A stretch of DNA of 64,000 bases from Petrosia ficiformis (taxonomy: Eukaryota; Porifera; Demospongiae; Haplosclerida; Petrosiidae): positions 1,813,926 through 1,877,925 of the forward strand of contig OX345651.1 in assembly GCA_947044365.1 (NCBI GenBank). Reading direction: 5' to 3'. Shown here piece after piece: positions 1 through 14,592 of the stretch. The position numbers and the translations under genes are program-made. The first letter of the stretch is position 1, and each line of letters begins with the position of its first letter. The notes under the pieces are model-generated. The model made no database searches. It was not told where the DNA came from and saw nothing but the letters and a program-made list of their open reading frames with translations.

Positions 1-1346
1 TGGTGCGGCAGGTAATGAACTCAAGTTGGTTGGGATTCTTCCTCAGGAACAACCTCAATGACGCCCTTCTCTAACTGGTCTTCGATGGTACGATTGTACT
101 CCCTCAGGATTTCTGGATCTTGTCTGAGCAGGCACAGTAGTCCTCGCAACCTCTTAAGGCTCAAGAAGTAGTTATCAGGTAGAGGTTCATGGAACTCCTT
201 CCAGGGTAATGACACTTGGTATCGACCGTCACGGAAGGCAACACGAGTGGTGAAGTCATCATAAAGCGTCTTCTCCTCTTCTTGAATGCCTAGAGACTCA
301 AGCTCCCAAAATGATCTGAGCTGCTCATCTAGGCTCCTAGACTCTAGAGACTGAGCTTCGACTCTAAGCACGTGAGTGGTAGTCAAATTCGTTGAACAAT
401 TAACAGAACCCCTTGTGGATGTAGGCCCTGACAAAATCCAACCTAGTTTTGTGTGCACTGCTGTTGGCCCACTTTCTATCTTACAAATGCTCCCTGTTAC
501 TAGGTCCCAATAGTAGTCACACCCTATCAGCATGTCTACTTGTAAGCTACCTTCATCAGAACAATCGGCCAAATCTAATCCCGAAAATGCTTTGCTTTGC
601 TTAACACAAGCAGAAATGGGTTGGCATACCAGAGGCTCGCAAATCGTAGGGACAACATACAATAACAATGACATAGGGGGATAACCCTTCAAACACATTC
701 TCACATCCACAAGTGGGCATACCTTGGTTGTTTCTTTCTCAGATCCAAAGGTAGCAATCGACAGTAACTGTTCCTCAACGAGTTCTAATCCAAGGAGCTT
801 CTTCGCACGCTCGGTGAGGTATGATCTTTGACTGCCACTGTCAAACAGGAGACGGAGTTCAATAAGGTTTTGAGGATTCTGGGGGTTTTGTACAACACTG
901 CAGGCTGTTTGTAGGAGAACAGTCTTTCTTTGATCAGAACAGAGTGTACTAGTCGTCGGAACAGGAGTATATGAAGTTGCATCAGGGTTGAGTCTCGCAG
1001 TGTCAGGCTCACTCGATCGGACCAAGCTGGGAACTTCTCTGGTTTGTCTTGTGTTCTGAGCTCGGGTTTCGCAAATAGAGGTGTGGTGTCTACCCTTGCA
1101 CTGTTGGCAGTTGCTTGAGGCACGACAGGTGCGTCCAATATGGCCTTTACGTAAGCAGTTAAAACAGCGACCACTGCTTTTCAAGATTTGCTTTCGAGTG
1201 CTAACATTAGGCACCACAGTACAGTCCTTGGAGGCATGTTGTTGCTGACAATAACAGCACACCATACCAGTTCCTGACTCTTGAGCCCTAGACAGCAGGG
1301 CAGAGTGTCTGATCACGTGATTAATCAATGTCAAAAAAAAAAACAA
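1..1346 (-). pseudogene. BEL/Pao retroelement gag-pol fragment, broken by an in-frame stop
   Basis: A 441-codon minus-strand frame carries CCHC-type zinc knuckles near residues 30-42, 61-74 (C-X2-C-X4-H-X4-C) and 80-92. An aspartic-protease motif with the Asp-Ser-Gly triad at residue 169 follows (LLFDSGSQRSYL), then a conserved block (LIGCDYYWDLV, KLGWILSGP) and the linker leading to reverse transcriptase. This order is typical of BEL/Pao elements (DUF1758/peptidase A17 region). A TGA at 21-23 ends the frame, but the same frame continues to the window edge as VHYLPH, the expected next motif, so the stop looks like a nonsense mutation. The 5' gag part is missing: homology ends near an A-run at 1331-1344. 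No LTR is visible in the window. Class call is firm; activity is very unlikely. Confidence 0.85.
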
Positions 1347-2787
1347 TTACATAATGACTGTGACATCATAGTGATACAATAATAATAAGAGTAATATAAG
1401 ATTGGAATCTACAACAACCTCTGGAACGTTTTATCATCAGCTACAAGCCACACTCAGAGAGCTGAGATTTAAAAATGTTTATGGGAGGGACACACCTCCC
1501 TCTGATAATTCACCATTACACAATCTTCTCCCCTCTCAGATAAAATTTCATGAAGCCCTGATCATGTTTTTAGCACTTACAATTAGCACACAATTACTAG
1601 ATGTATTAGTAACAAAAGTGACATTTTGGGTATCACATGAGACACATTTTGTTTTATGAGTTTTGGATACTGTAAGCGAAGACTATATACATGTACTACT
1701 GGTTGACATATTAAACTATCAAATAGATAAGTTGAAAGCAAGTGTTTGATTGAATTATTACAAAGTAAACATATTATCTTTAGAGCTTCACTCCAATGAA
1801 GCATGGCATCTTCAATATTAAGTTCAATAAGAGTATAACAAATGACAGAAGGAATTTCTTGATATTCTAATAAATGTTTTGTTCAATGTTTGCACATGTG
1901 CAGAACCAAACATGTGGAAATCCTTAATGAATAAAATGGCGGTGGAGACATTTCTTGCCTTATTTTACTGGCTTTCTTGGCTTTTTGTGAATAGAGCTGA
2001 CAATCACAATACAGATGTTGTAGTTACCTACTGCAAAATGGTAAGCTAATACTTACTATTACACCAAAAACAAGTTATGATGATTTAACAGTCAAATATT
2101 CTTTCATTGTCTTTTTTGTCACGAATGTTTGAATTCAGGACTGTGCATTCATCCCATCACTAGTAGTGATATGTAATTCAAAAAAGAGAAGATTGGGTGG
2201 TACCTTAGCAAGAAAAAATGAACTAACCACTTCCATCGAAACCTGTACATAAATTAATATGCACATGTACATGTTTAGAAGCACTAAACAGTGATCTGGA
2301 TCTCATATTAGTCATTTTGATTAACTGTGTGACTCAAATGGAAAAGGGGTTAACCAACTAGAAAAACAAAAGGAAATTGAACTGAGTTAGCTTTTAAAGT
2401 GGTGATCATAAAAGTCAAGCTTTTGCAGTTTGTTACATGTGGACATATTTTTCATGATCTCTCTTTTTACATTTTTTTAGTTGAGTCACCATCTTGATGA
2501 CTTAACTAGAAAACTGGGTGACTTAACTGATAACTGAACTAAAAAAGGGAGTGACACAATAAGAAAGGGGGTGCTCACATTTCCTTGCTACTTGTATCAT
2601 CCTGATCATATTTAACCAATTTACCGTACCAACCTTGTTTACATACAGGCGTTGACATCACTGCATTTTGTATCATTTTATAACAGAATATTTTATTTTA
2701 TTTGTTGATTATTCTGTTATCTTCGCATTGAAATAAACCTTCATAATTTTAAGTATAATAATGTATATTTATGTTCTATTTTTCAAG
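1347..2787. other. non-coding stretch, probably PCCA intron
   Basis: AT-rich sequence without a convincing exon. I looked for the PCCA exon that should precede the VHPGYG exon (human homologue reads ADEAVCVGPAP) and did not find it, so this is probably the right end of an intron into which the BEL/Pao element inserted. A weak remnant of the foldback family seen elsewhere in this gene lies near 2188-2256 (AACCACTTCCAT motif). Confidence 0.5.
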
Positions 2788-2973
2788 GTTCATCCTGGAT
2801 ATGGATTTTTATCAGAGAATGAAGAATTTGCAAGGGAGCTTTCCAAAAGAGGTGTTGTATTTATTGGTCCCAATACCCATGCTATTCATGTGATGGGAGA
2901 TAAACTGGAGAGTAAAAGAACTGCTTTAAGTGCCAACGTTAATACTATACCTGGATTTGATGGAATTGTCAAG
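2788..2973 (+). CDS. PCCA: PCCA exon 1 of window (biotin carboxylase N-domain)
   Basis: 186 nt, phase 0 at both ends; acceptor TTTTTCAAG, donor AAG|GTCATT. It encodes 62 residues starting [18 protein letters not shown] and ending PGFDGIVK, a conserved biotin carboxylase segment. An ATG at 2761 opens the frame but lies in the intron and is not the start. Confidence 0.95.
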
Positions 2974-5900
2974 GTCATTAAATTTTTACATATTTATGGT
3001 AGATTATGAAGTATTTGCAATAGAAAAATACCCAATCTACAGTATCAGTACTGAATTCAGTTGAATTACATACACACATGTAGTCAATGTAGAGCTGGGC
3101 GACAGTGCAATTTTTTACTATCCTGATAGTGATACTGTATGTTCACAATATTACAATATAAAACGATAGTTAATTAGTTACATTTAATCTGAATTATTTG
3201 TATTGCATAGGAATGATACAATGACAAAAAAGACTTAAGCTACTATGACATCAATATTTTTTTCTGAAAAACAAACAAAATTTTACAAGATAATTGAATA
3301 TATGCACTGTCAGAACAAGATGAAAAATTTAGTTAAGGAAGATTGTCAGCCAAAAATGATAGCATATTGACAGTTTCAGGTAATAAAGATTCTCGTTGCT
3401 CATTCACTATGTGCAATTTCAATGGGATCAGAAACTACCGATGGTGATTGAATGATATCTCCAATTAGTTCCATTAATTGACTTTTTGGTCGCTTTGGCT
3501 GACTAAATTTTGATGAAGTGGTAGTGGTAATTGAAGTTGTTATAGCTGTAGAAAATGACAAGGTAGGTGTAGTAGATGAACTAGTGGCAACTGACTGAAC
3601 AAGAGCAAGCTCCTTGTGCCTCAAGTCAGATGATCGTGACAAATGATTGAAATGAGTAACTAGACGCTTACAGCGTCCTAATGCTTTAGCAACATCAGAT
3701 TGCTGCAACACTTTGTCAACAGCTAACTGTAGCATATGACTAAAACATCTCACATGATTCCATTCTAGAAGTTTCATGGCAAGTACAATGTTAGAGCCAT
3801 TGTCTGTTGTGACAGCAGCTAACTGTTTTGGATCAAGATTCCGTGTCTCTTCCAACTCCTGTGCAATAATTTCACCAGTATGGGATTCATCAAACTCTCT
3901 TACTTCCAACAAATGAGACTTCAATTCAAATAATTTCGTAATGTAATGAATAGTTAATGCTACATAACTGTGCTTAGCACGTGATGTCCACATATCAGTG
4001 GTTGCAGAATAAAATGTAGCTTCTAGTACCCGTTTCCTCACTTCCTCCTTGGTGCTATTATACATTTTAGGAATGGAGCTCGAAGCAATTGTTGTTCTAT
4101 CCGGAGGTACGTATCTTGGTTTGAATATATATGTAACATTTTTCTAAAACCTTCTGTATCAAAAGGTTGAGTATCTTTACAGATAAAGTAGCAAACAGTT
4201 TTTGTTAAATTTTTGTAGCGGTCAGAACTACGAGATAATGGTACACTTTTACTCCAAGACTCCTGCAGTGTTGACTGAGGACCACAAATGCTAGTTGTGT
4301 GTAAACCAGAGCTAGAGGATTTAGATACTTTAGACCTTTCTGTTTCATACTTGTTAATGATGATTTTCGAGATGAAAATGCAGATTGGAAGTGCCACCAG
4401 TATACTTTAATTCTTTTTTTTTACATAACTTACAAACAACTTCAGTTCGTTTCTTCTTGTCTGTCCTTCCATCAGTACTAGTTTCAAACCCAAAAAATTT
4501 TCATACTAAACTAGTAGCTCGCTCCAGTGGTACGAAGGTTACAGGTGGTGTTGTCTCGCGGTTGTCTCCTGAGTCTCCTCTGTAACATCAACTTCCATTT
4601 TTAATTCAACATGAGGTCGATAATGGATTGCGCATGCGCAAACCCACGTGCAAACTATCGACAGGGAAATAAAGTGAATATCATGAACAATTGGAGCTCT
4701 ATTACCAACGATATGTCGGATTTTTTGAATATCGCCCAGCCTTAGTAGTCATGTACCCTGTATTCATTAATTAAATAATGTGGAATTGAAATGCGTGTGG
4801 GCATTTGTGTCTTTAGAATGAGGGAGCTATAAAGTCGCTCTGTTAAAGGAAATTGCTGGTTATAAGCATATTAATAATATTTGTAAGAAAATACATTTTA
4901 AAAATAATTTTTAAGTATATGTTATAACACACTACGAGTGCTATATCAGATTTATAATCACCGAGCACAAGGGCCGTAGGCCCGAGGGCGAGGTGATTAT
5001 AAATCTGATATAGCACGAGTAGGCGTGTTATAATTAATATATTTCACGAAAGACTAAACCTTTGTTCATGTCTGATGCTTCTCCTACCTTTTGTCGGCAC
5101 TTTGGAGAAGGTAAGCGTTGTTTTCTTGTAGTCTGTTTTGACGGCAGGTTTTATATCTGACCACAAGATTCTATATCTAATTTATAAACCTGTGGTTTAC
5201 TTTGATGTTTCGCCGTATCGGGATATATTAAAGTTTTATAATAAGAATTATATTATTTAAATTGTATTCTGATAATAATAATTATTATCATTACTATAAT
5301 TATTATTATTGGAATGCGAAGTGGTTGATGCAGTGACTGCAGACAATGCTGTAAGTGAAATAGAAATAAGCATCATCTGTAAATGAAAGAAAATGATCAT
5401 CAACTCTAAATAATTGATATACACAAAAAACTAGCATTCATTGATGAGTAAGCTTTGTAATTGTGCTTATGTATAATTATGATTATGTTGTAAACATTGA
5501 GGTGTTAATGCAATTATGATTGTATGATATATAACTTACACCAGTATTTCTGTAATCTAAAAAATATTCCACCATTTAGAAAAACAATGGAAACAAGAGC
5601 AATTAACAACATTTTCAATAAAAATGAAAGAAGATACAGTGATGTCGTCAAAACCCAAAAAGCATGTGGACTAGGTTGGGATAGTAATAAAATGGGATTT
5701 AACGTAGGACTCAAAATTAAACAAACCACTTCCATTTAACCCTACATAAGTACCTGCATTGGTATAAAGCAAAAGGCAAAAAGCTATACTTGTGTAGGGT
5801 TATATGGAAGTGGTTTGTTTAATTTTGGATCCTACATAAACTTAATTTAATTATGCTTTTTAGGTTTTGACATCACTTCGTTTTTATTATATAAACTATA

Positions 5901-8900
5901 CACTTAACTACATCAAACAGTTGCCATGGTGGCTTAGTATATACATGTATAATAATATAAAGGTATGTAATACGATTATATATACAATGTGTAATGAGAA
6001 TCCATATTCAGCAAATTTGATCTACATGTACATTATGTTTCTCTGTTCATTATTTTCATCATGTCCTTTAGGATACTGATGAAGCTATCAAATTGGCTCA
6101 AGAAATTGGTTGGTTTGAATGTACATGTACAATAGATAAATCAGAGAATGTTCTGTATATAGATATGGCTTTCTCTACTAATAACAGAGTTTTTGATAAC
6201 TTTTGAAGCGTGGGCCAAATTGGCTCAACAATGGTTAGTGTGTGTGTGCCATTGGGAATACATTTTGAGCCAATTAACGAAGAGTTTATGCTGTTAGTGA
6301 CAATATAATTATAGTCATAATTAACTGTGTCATCTGGCGCAAAGAGAGAACTTTGCAGTGCCAAATAAGAAGCTCTTTGGGCCAATGTTGTGCCACATGA
6401 GCTTACCAAAAACACTGACTAATAATAGTAACAAAACCATGATCCACCCATTCTTTATAGTGAAAAAACAACATACAACCCTTAACAAGTTTACTGTGTA
6501 ATTTAACCTGGTCTATTGTCTGTTTGCAATGTGTATTGTTAACCCTCACCCATGTAGGTGGAGTGGAGGGTTAGTTTTTTTGTCTGTCTTTTACCAAAAT
6601 GTTTTGACAACCAACAACATTGAGACTTTGATCGAGCTACCAAAAGATGTGAAATTTTGCAAGGATCAAAATAAAAGATAGGCTTTTTCTAACATTTCGA
6701 GTATAAAGTTATATCAATTTTTACAACTCACAGTTGCCATTTTCACCACTTTCAGAAGAAGACTTCTGGTAACAATAACAAAAGAGTACATGGAAACACA
6801 ACTCCTCTTTTTGGAAGGCTATTGGTGTGACATTGCTGTCGAATCACAGCTTGAAATGGAGTACAATTCACGTAGCGGCTGCTTCAACTTTGAGCTGGCT
6901 CTAATCTTTCTGCCATGACTTGACTGTCAATTTCTAGCTCCAACATTTCATTTCATCCTCATGATTGAAGCCACAAAACTGTTTTCTAATTTCTTAATTT
7001 TAACGCTGCACTTTTTATACTAGGAATTGTGTACTCTTGGTAGGAGTTTGAGTGTAAGTTGTAAAGCCCACACACACAGGATATAATCTCAGTATAATAA
7101 TTATTATTATGGTCAAATATTGTCTGCTGTTATTTTCTTGTTAGTACTGAATCATTCTTGTTTCCCAAATCACACTTGTGGCGATTGTTGTGCACTGCAA
7201 GTTGATTCATTTTACTGCACTAGTTGTCATATCTTATTGTTATACACACTGTTCTGTAGCACAGTGAACAGCACACTCTGTACCTCACTATTTCAAGCTT
7301 CACTTTACTGGAGCATATGCATGCACCATACGCAATATACTGTTGTTAGAGAGCAGTTTGAATGAACACCCCCCTCAACAAGCTGCTGAAATGAGGTACT
7401 GGCAGACTTCAAATTGTACAAGTAACAAAAATAACAAGCGGCCTTTGCTAAAACCTTTCGGTTGTAAAGTTATGACAATTTATATCACTCACTGTTACTG
7501 TTTCCAGACTTGAGAAGACTTCTGGGGACAAATAGACACATCTAAACATAACGGCTGTATCAAGGTAGTCTTGGTACGACATTGAGCACTGACTTCAGGC
7601 ATTCTTGTTGAGAAAGTTACTTTCTAGACCCACTTATTTCAAGTCATGTGTTGTGCATGTGATTTGAACATGTGTAAGCATTTTTCTGAGGACCTCTTTT
7701 TGTTGAACGTTTCACAGGAATCATCGAGGACCTTTCTTTCTTCTTTCAGATAAAGCAGAGACTATAATGTAAGACTTATCAAGGTAAAAACATATTTCAT
7801 GTACTTTTTGTATTTAAAATAGATTTTGAAATGAGTTCATTTAATAGCAGCCTTGATAGCGGAATCTCTTCCTTGACTTTTATTACTTTATACATTTTGT
7901 ATGCATTAAACAACCTGAAGTTAACATCATATGACTCAGATCCATACAAATGAGCAATGATATATACATAATAGAAAATTAGCATACTTTTTGATTATGA
8001 TTACTGTTTGTTTCACACATTTGTAATATGTATTACTTTGCCACATAAGCGAGGTCACGTTGTGATGACACTCGTTTTTTTACTATTTATAGTGGGTGGA
8101 GGAGTACTATTTATAGTGAATGCTACCAAAATCTTTCTACAGAGTGTCTTTCCCTTTTGATTGTGGCTATTGGCAATTTCCCACAATTGCCTATTTTTCT
8201 GATCCGATGTATTCTCCTCTGCCAGTATTGTGGTTACAGCAGTTATGCTCAAATCATCTACATTTTCCAAGACAAACATTCTGAATCATTTGTAGACAGT
8301 GAGTGTCATTTCTTAAATTCAAATGAACATGGATTGTCCCAGTAGTCAGATGAACAACAACTACGGCAATAGCAGGTAATCATATAATGAGAGTCTTTGG
8401 CTAACATCATTCCATTCTTACTAAGTGGATGCCGGAGTTTCACTGCAGGCTGAGATCTTCAAGATTTCATTTAGTACTACTTAATTTCCTGCTTATCATT
8501 AGAAGTTTTACTTTTGTAGTGAGAAAATTTACAATAGCATTCAATACAATTTTTTTGTCTCCTGACATAATCTGTACTGTGGTGCTTAAGAACATCAATA
8601 TTATTACCTTCCAATGAAACAGTCCACTCCATCCATTGATGTAACTGGGTTTTCTTGTTTTTAAATTGGTTCCAGAGTTCTTTAATAGTGTGATGGCTGC
8701 TCCTGTGTCATCTGTGAGGTACATCCTCAAGAGTCCCATTAATTCCATATGTGGAGATAGGGTAATGGAAAACAGGGGAACCGTTTGAAGCATTATTTTA
8801 GTCTCACCCACTTGACCCACAGCCCTGGTTTCAGTTTTGTCTTTCTTTGAGTCTGGGACTCAGCTATATCCAGCTCCCTTTTACTGAAAGGTTCGCATCT

Positions 8901-11055
8901 TTCCTTCAAATCTGCAGTGACATCTCAAAATGTTTCTGGGTAACTGTTTATATCCCATTTAAGCTCATCCCACAAGTTGAACACACAACCAGAAGAGCTT
9001 AGTTTTGTTGTCCAATTCTGTCACGGCTGACACATTAATGAAGTAGTTTTCGAGCTATAATCTTACCCACTGCACCAATGTATTATTGAGGTTAACTTTG
9101 AATGGAGTAGCTTTAGAGAAATATCTCGTAATACAAACACATTAACAATATTATTATATGAATTAGAGTTGGAGATTGAGAGAGAATAAAACAAGAGTGT
9201 CTTTATTTTACAAATATGCTAAACAAAGTGGAGATAGCTAGCTACTGACTAGTATACATTGCAGTGCATTTTGTACTAGGCTATAATGAAGTTCTTCAAA
9301 TTCTGCTGTAGTGCATGAATGCATGTCTTATTTTCATCATAGGTTATCCTGTAATGCTAAAAGCCTCTGCTGGAGGTGGAGGAAAGGGAATGAGGATTGC
9401 ATGGAATGATAAAGAGATAATGGAAGGTTTTGTACTTGCTACAGAAGAAGCTATGACTGCTGTAAAAGATGGCAGACTGCTAATTGAGAAGTTCATTGAT
9501 AATCCAAGACATATTGAAATACAGGTACATCATAACAATATACTATTGTTCTCTACATTCTTGCAACACTGTCTGTAAATCAAGAAATGTTAGCGCTCTT
9601 AAGTTTTAACATTTTGCCAAAGTTACTGAAATTTTATTATAATCAAAGAAACAGGTATTAATTTTTACTTAAACTTGTCAGAATTCCAGAATCCTTCCAA
9701 CCATGAATTAGTCCTTTGTCTTGTTTTGATAATTAAGAATGGTTTTAATAAGCCACTGGAAATGGATGGGCTTGGTTGTAGAGGTCTTGATATCTTTTTG
9801 TATCTACAGCTTCAAAAAACTGTCTTGTAGACCCCAAGGCTCTATTAGCTGAGTTAGTGCGCAATGTAATATTGACATCTTTTCTTTATAAAGCACATGG
9901 TAAATATCAAGGTCAATTGTGCATGTGCACAACACATGCTAGTAACGTTTTTTTGATAACGAATTGTTCTCATTCATTAAATTCGTTAAAAGTAGTTTCT
10001 CATTAATATTATATATTTTTGATTTACAGTAATTCCAGTGTTGCAATAAGTATATTCTCCCTGTGCATATTGCAAAATAATAATGTGTATAGTACATTCA
10101 GTGTAACTAGTCTACTATAATTCTAGCTATTATCCTTCTACTGGACAAAAACCAGTAGATTTGTAGAGTTCTTATTCTCATTGTTTCACAATTTTCTGCT
10201 CAAGTAAGATACACGATACATGATACACATATTGTATTTTACACGAAATCTTGTAGTAATCCAATTATTAGTTACTACTTGATTGAATAATATATATATA
10301 ATTATGTAATATATAATTCATAGCTTTGAAGTGTATTAACCGAATATATAACCCAAGGTGGGAAGGTCAATGCGGTTTGGCACCGAGATATTTGAGGTCA
10401 AATATCTTGGTGCCAAACCGCATTGACCCTCCCACCTTGGGTTATATATTCGGTTAATACATGACATATGCAATAATTGATGATGTCATCCATGTGATCA
10501 CAGTTTTGTTGGCAACAGTTGTTCTCTGTCATACTTTGTCTCCTGTCTAATTGTCTTTATAGGTCGTTCTTGGGAGTTGAGAACTATGTCCATTGATGGT
10601 GGATGCTGCTGATATCCCTGGTGTCAAACCACCTGTTTGTAAAAAAAAAAGCACTCTAGTCTCTCTCTCAAATCGAGAAGGCAAATTGTTGCTGTAGATG
10701 AGAGGAGAGTAGAGGAGGCTAAGAACCCAATTATTCCTAAAAATACTGAAAAGGCAACTGCTTGGGCTTTTCATTTGTTTAACCAGTGGCAGGTAGAACA
10801 CAATGATGTCGATGAAACAAAATGCCCTGTAGATATACTATTAACAAAATATCCTAATGTCCTCGCTCACTGGCTCTGTGTATTTATTTCTGAGATTAGA
10901 AAGCACGACAGAGAAATGTATACTTCATGGAGTTTAAGTCATGGCTAACCACAAGTGTATATTTGGAAACCACTGGTGTATATATATCTAAAATATACCA
11001 CCTGCACTTTCAATGGGTGACATCATCAATCATAGTATATAAATATAAATATAAA

Positions 11056-11101
<46 letters not shown>

Positions 11102-14100
11102 TTGTTTCATAAATTAATCTTGTACTCCCAACAGGTTCTTGGAGATCAACATGGAAATGTGGTAAGAAATTTAAGTACATGTTACAGTGTTTCTTGGTGT
11201 GACTGCATTCACAATTGATTTGTTAAGCATTTTTTTACAATTCATATCTAATTGCTGATCATTTTACACGTACTGTACTTCGCTAGCCTCCTGTGTAATT
11301 TGTGCAATTAAAAGACACAAAATTGATTGTGCTAGAAGCCTCTTTACTGTAGCAAATTGGCAATCAGGTCACATTATGTTCTCTAAGTCTGCCATAAACA
11401 TTGTTTGTAAAGAAATTAAGGTGTTGTAACAGTCAGCATAGCAAGATATCTTGCTACACTGGAGTTGCAGAGTAGATATTCATGAAAAATAAAAGATAGT
11501 CATGTTCTGATTTGAAGGACGTAATCCATCTACCATGAAGTATGAGTAGTAATAGTTTTCATTATTCAGAATTGCTCACCAGATGAGTTAAATACATGAT
11601 TTTAGGAGGTCAAGGATCGTTCCTATAATAGCAATTCATTTTGTTGTTCTTCTTGTGGTTACTTAAAACTTTAAATGTAAACTTTCATGTTGTATTGTGA
11701 TACAAAATTATTTAACTATGTACCTGGGATTTTAATTTTTAAAGGTTTATTTAAATGAAAGAGAATGCTCTATTCAAAGAAGAAATCAGAAAGTTATTGA
11801 AGAAGCGCCAAGGTATATTTCATTAGTGTACATGGCACATATATGTTGCATTGTAGGAGTTTTGAAAAAAAAAGCCATATCACCTTACCTACTGAACCCT
11901 TATATGTAGGCAGAGGGTTATAGTAGTCTGATTGTGTCACGGCCAAACCTTAAAATTATAGTTATGATCATGCATGGTACCAATATACCTAAAGTGGTGT
12001 TATGAATTTTAGGTTCAAAAGTTACAACTGTTTTTCAGCCCGTTTTTAGAGACTTTAGGAGTGAAGAACAGAAGAAGTAGTCGAGAAACAGCTCACACTG
12101 TTGTAACATTTGTGTGGCACTACTTGAAGCCTTGTGACATTAAAGTAGTGGCACAGTGTAGAGCAGGGTAGTGTGGCCATTTTGTCCAAATAATAACCAC
12201 ACCTACATGTACCATGCAGACAAAAGACAAGCAGCTCCACCCTTACATTTTATACTACACAGAAATTATGTACATGTACATGTATGTATGTACAGCAAGC
12301 ACTGCTTGTTCTGTATAGTAATATTTCCAAACAGTATGAATGAAACGTTTTGAACATCTTTCAGATAGGAGGTATCGGGCAGAGGTGTAATATGGACCTC
12401 TAACTTTGCTCTTCTCTGCTTTTTAGTTTAAAAATTGAATTGGAGTGTGAAAATGACTGCCAACAGTAAAGATGATCCCAGTATGGTAGAGTACATGTGT
12501 GGTGTGGGTTCTGCATAACATAGCATTTATTGTTTTCTACTAATTAGTTATGACTGAGAGGATGCTTTATCATATACAAAACAACTTTAGCTTTCTCCCC
12601 TCTGTTTTTTTAAATTTAAACTTTCTTTTCTTTATGAATTTAGGGTGTCTTTTAGCTGGGAGAACTATATTAGCGGTAGGTTCTGCAAGTTGCTTTTTCC
12701 TGCTGCTTAATGCATACATTCTTTGTGCACCACGCCCTTTAAATGACAGCTCTTCAGAATGACATACACATGAATCTTCCTTATATAGTGTTTGTGTAAC
12801 AACAGCCTAATGTATCATTGTATGGATTAGATTAACATCTAGGAAAGCAATAACAGGGATGATTTAGAAACTTTGTCTAGCACAGGTTTATGTCTACAGA
12901 AGAATTATATAATCACCTTACTGTCTTGATTATAAACCTAACATGGCACTTGAGGCATGACATAAATATATGTATGATTAGGGCTGGGACAAATCCTAAT
13001 CTTCAAAGCTTTATCAGCAAAAACGAGCATTGTTCACACGTGTTTTCATCAATGTTGCACTGACCTTGATTAGTCATAGAAAACAACTAAAGCTGGATTA
13101 GTAGTTTATCATGAGTATTATTCATCTTTTTGCTGCTGTTTCTACTCTGATTTAGCATTGTTGGACTGAGAAGAGAGACAGAAAATGGGCAAACAACAGC
13201 CTGAACATTTCTGCAACCCGCCCACAATATTAACCACATGTTTAAATTGTACAAGTGCGCATGCACAAACATTAAGGTTAGCACATTTGTCCCAGCCTTA
13301 GTATGTATATACTCCTATGCACACCTCAAAGGATTTATAATATTTTTCTATATCACTTTCAGTAGTAGTGGTGTGTAATGAGCAATCATTTGATACATGC
13401 ACAGGTTCAGAAGGCACTTCAACGCTTGGGCTATAAAAACTGGCCTATAAACATTACATATTTACCAGTCCACTATACATTGTGTATGTAGTTTAGTAAC
13501 ATGTAGTCGTTCCAGGGGACTAGGGCAATTTCAACTTGGTATGGTGCTTGATGAAATTGCCTACACATACATGAAATTGTGTAAACAGTTGTTTTAGCTG
13601 GAAGTCAGCTCTGAATGAGCTAAAATGATAATTATAAGCACTCTACAATCTACATTAGATTAACTCTGCTTAGCATAATAAAAGTGTTTTGTGCAAGTTT
13701 TGTTTTTGTTACTCAGAATATCACAGAAAATTATTTGGTATCTATTATATGTAATTATTTACATCTTGTGTTCTTATAGCACTTTTCTTGATCCTGAAAC
13801 CAGACGATCAATGGGAGAACAAGCTGTTGCCCTTGCCAAATCAGTCCAATATGAGTCTGCAGGTTCATTTTAATGATAAATCAAAACTGGTCATTACTGT
13901 ATATTTCATTAGTTATAATTATTATGATACTAATCTATTATTACTTTTGAATTTGTTTCCTGATGTCAGTTAATACTAATTTTTGCTGTGAAATTTTATT
14001 ATAATGATTATTATTATCTATAATGTTGTTTGCGACATATTTGCAAATTCAAAATTGCTGTTTGTTTATAGGAGATATATAATTATTAATTATTACTATT

Positions 14101-14558
14101 ACATGTACATATTTTATATGTATATACGTGTATGCAGTTTATGTATGTAGATAATTCCACATGCAGGTACAGTAGAATTTTTGGTCGACTCTCAGAAGAA
14201 TTTCTACTTTTTAGAGATGAACACAAGGTTACAGGTTGAGCATCCAGTTACTGAGATAATTACAGGAACTGATCTTGTTAAAGAAATGATCAATGTTGCT
14301 TCAGGTTAGAATTTGCTACTTCTATATAGAGCTGTTACTATACTAATTTTTTTATTGATTGGATATTGTATTAGAATTTTTGTGATTTTTTTGGTATAAA
14401 TGCCTCATAACTTTTTCATTATCAGCTATGATACTGCATTGACAACAAAGTATAGTGGTTGTAGTTAATCGGGCAAGCCTTAGTAACCCCTAATTAACGT
14501 GCAGAGCACATTTGCATTTTTATAACCTAGTAGCCATCCCTTTCCAGGTGGTTTAATG

Positions 14559-14592
<34 letters not shown>

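Noticed and set aside
1331..1346. A-run as a LINE poly(A) tail
   Set aside because: It adjoins the 5' side of a BEL/Pao coding frame on the other strand, and no LINE sequence is present.
2761..2787. ATG at 2761 as PCCA start
   Set aside because: The residues before VHPGYG have no homology, an acceptor ends at 2787, and about 138 residues of the family are still missing upstream.
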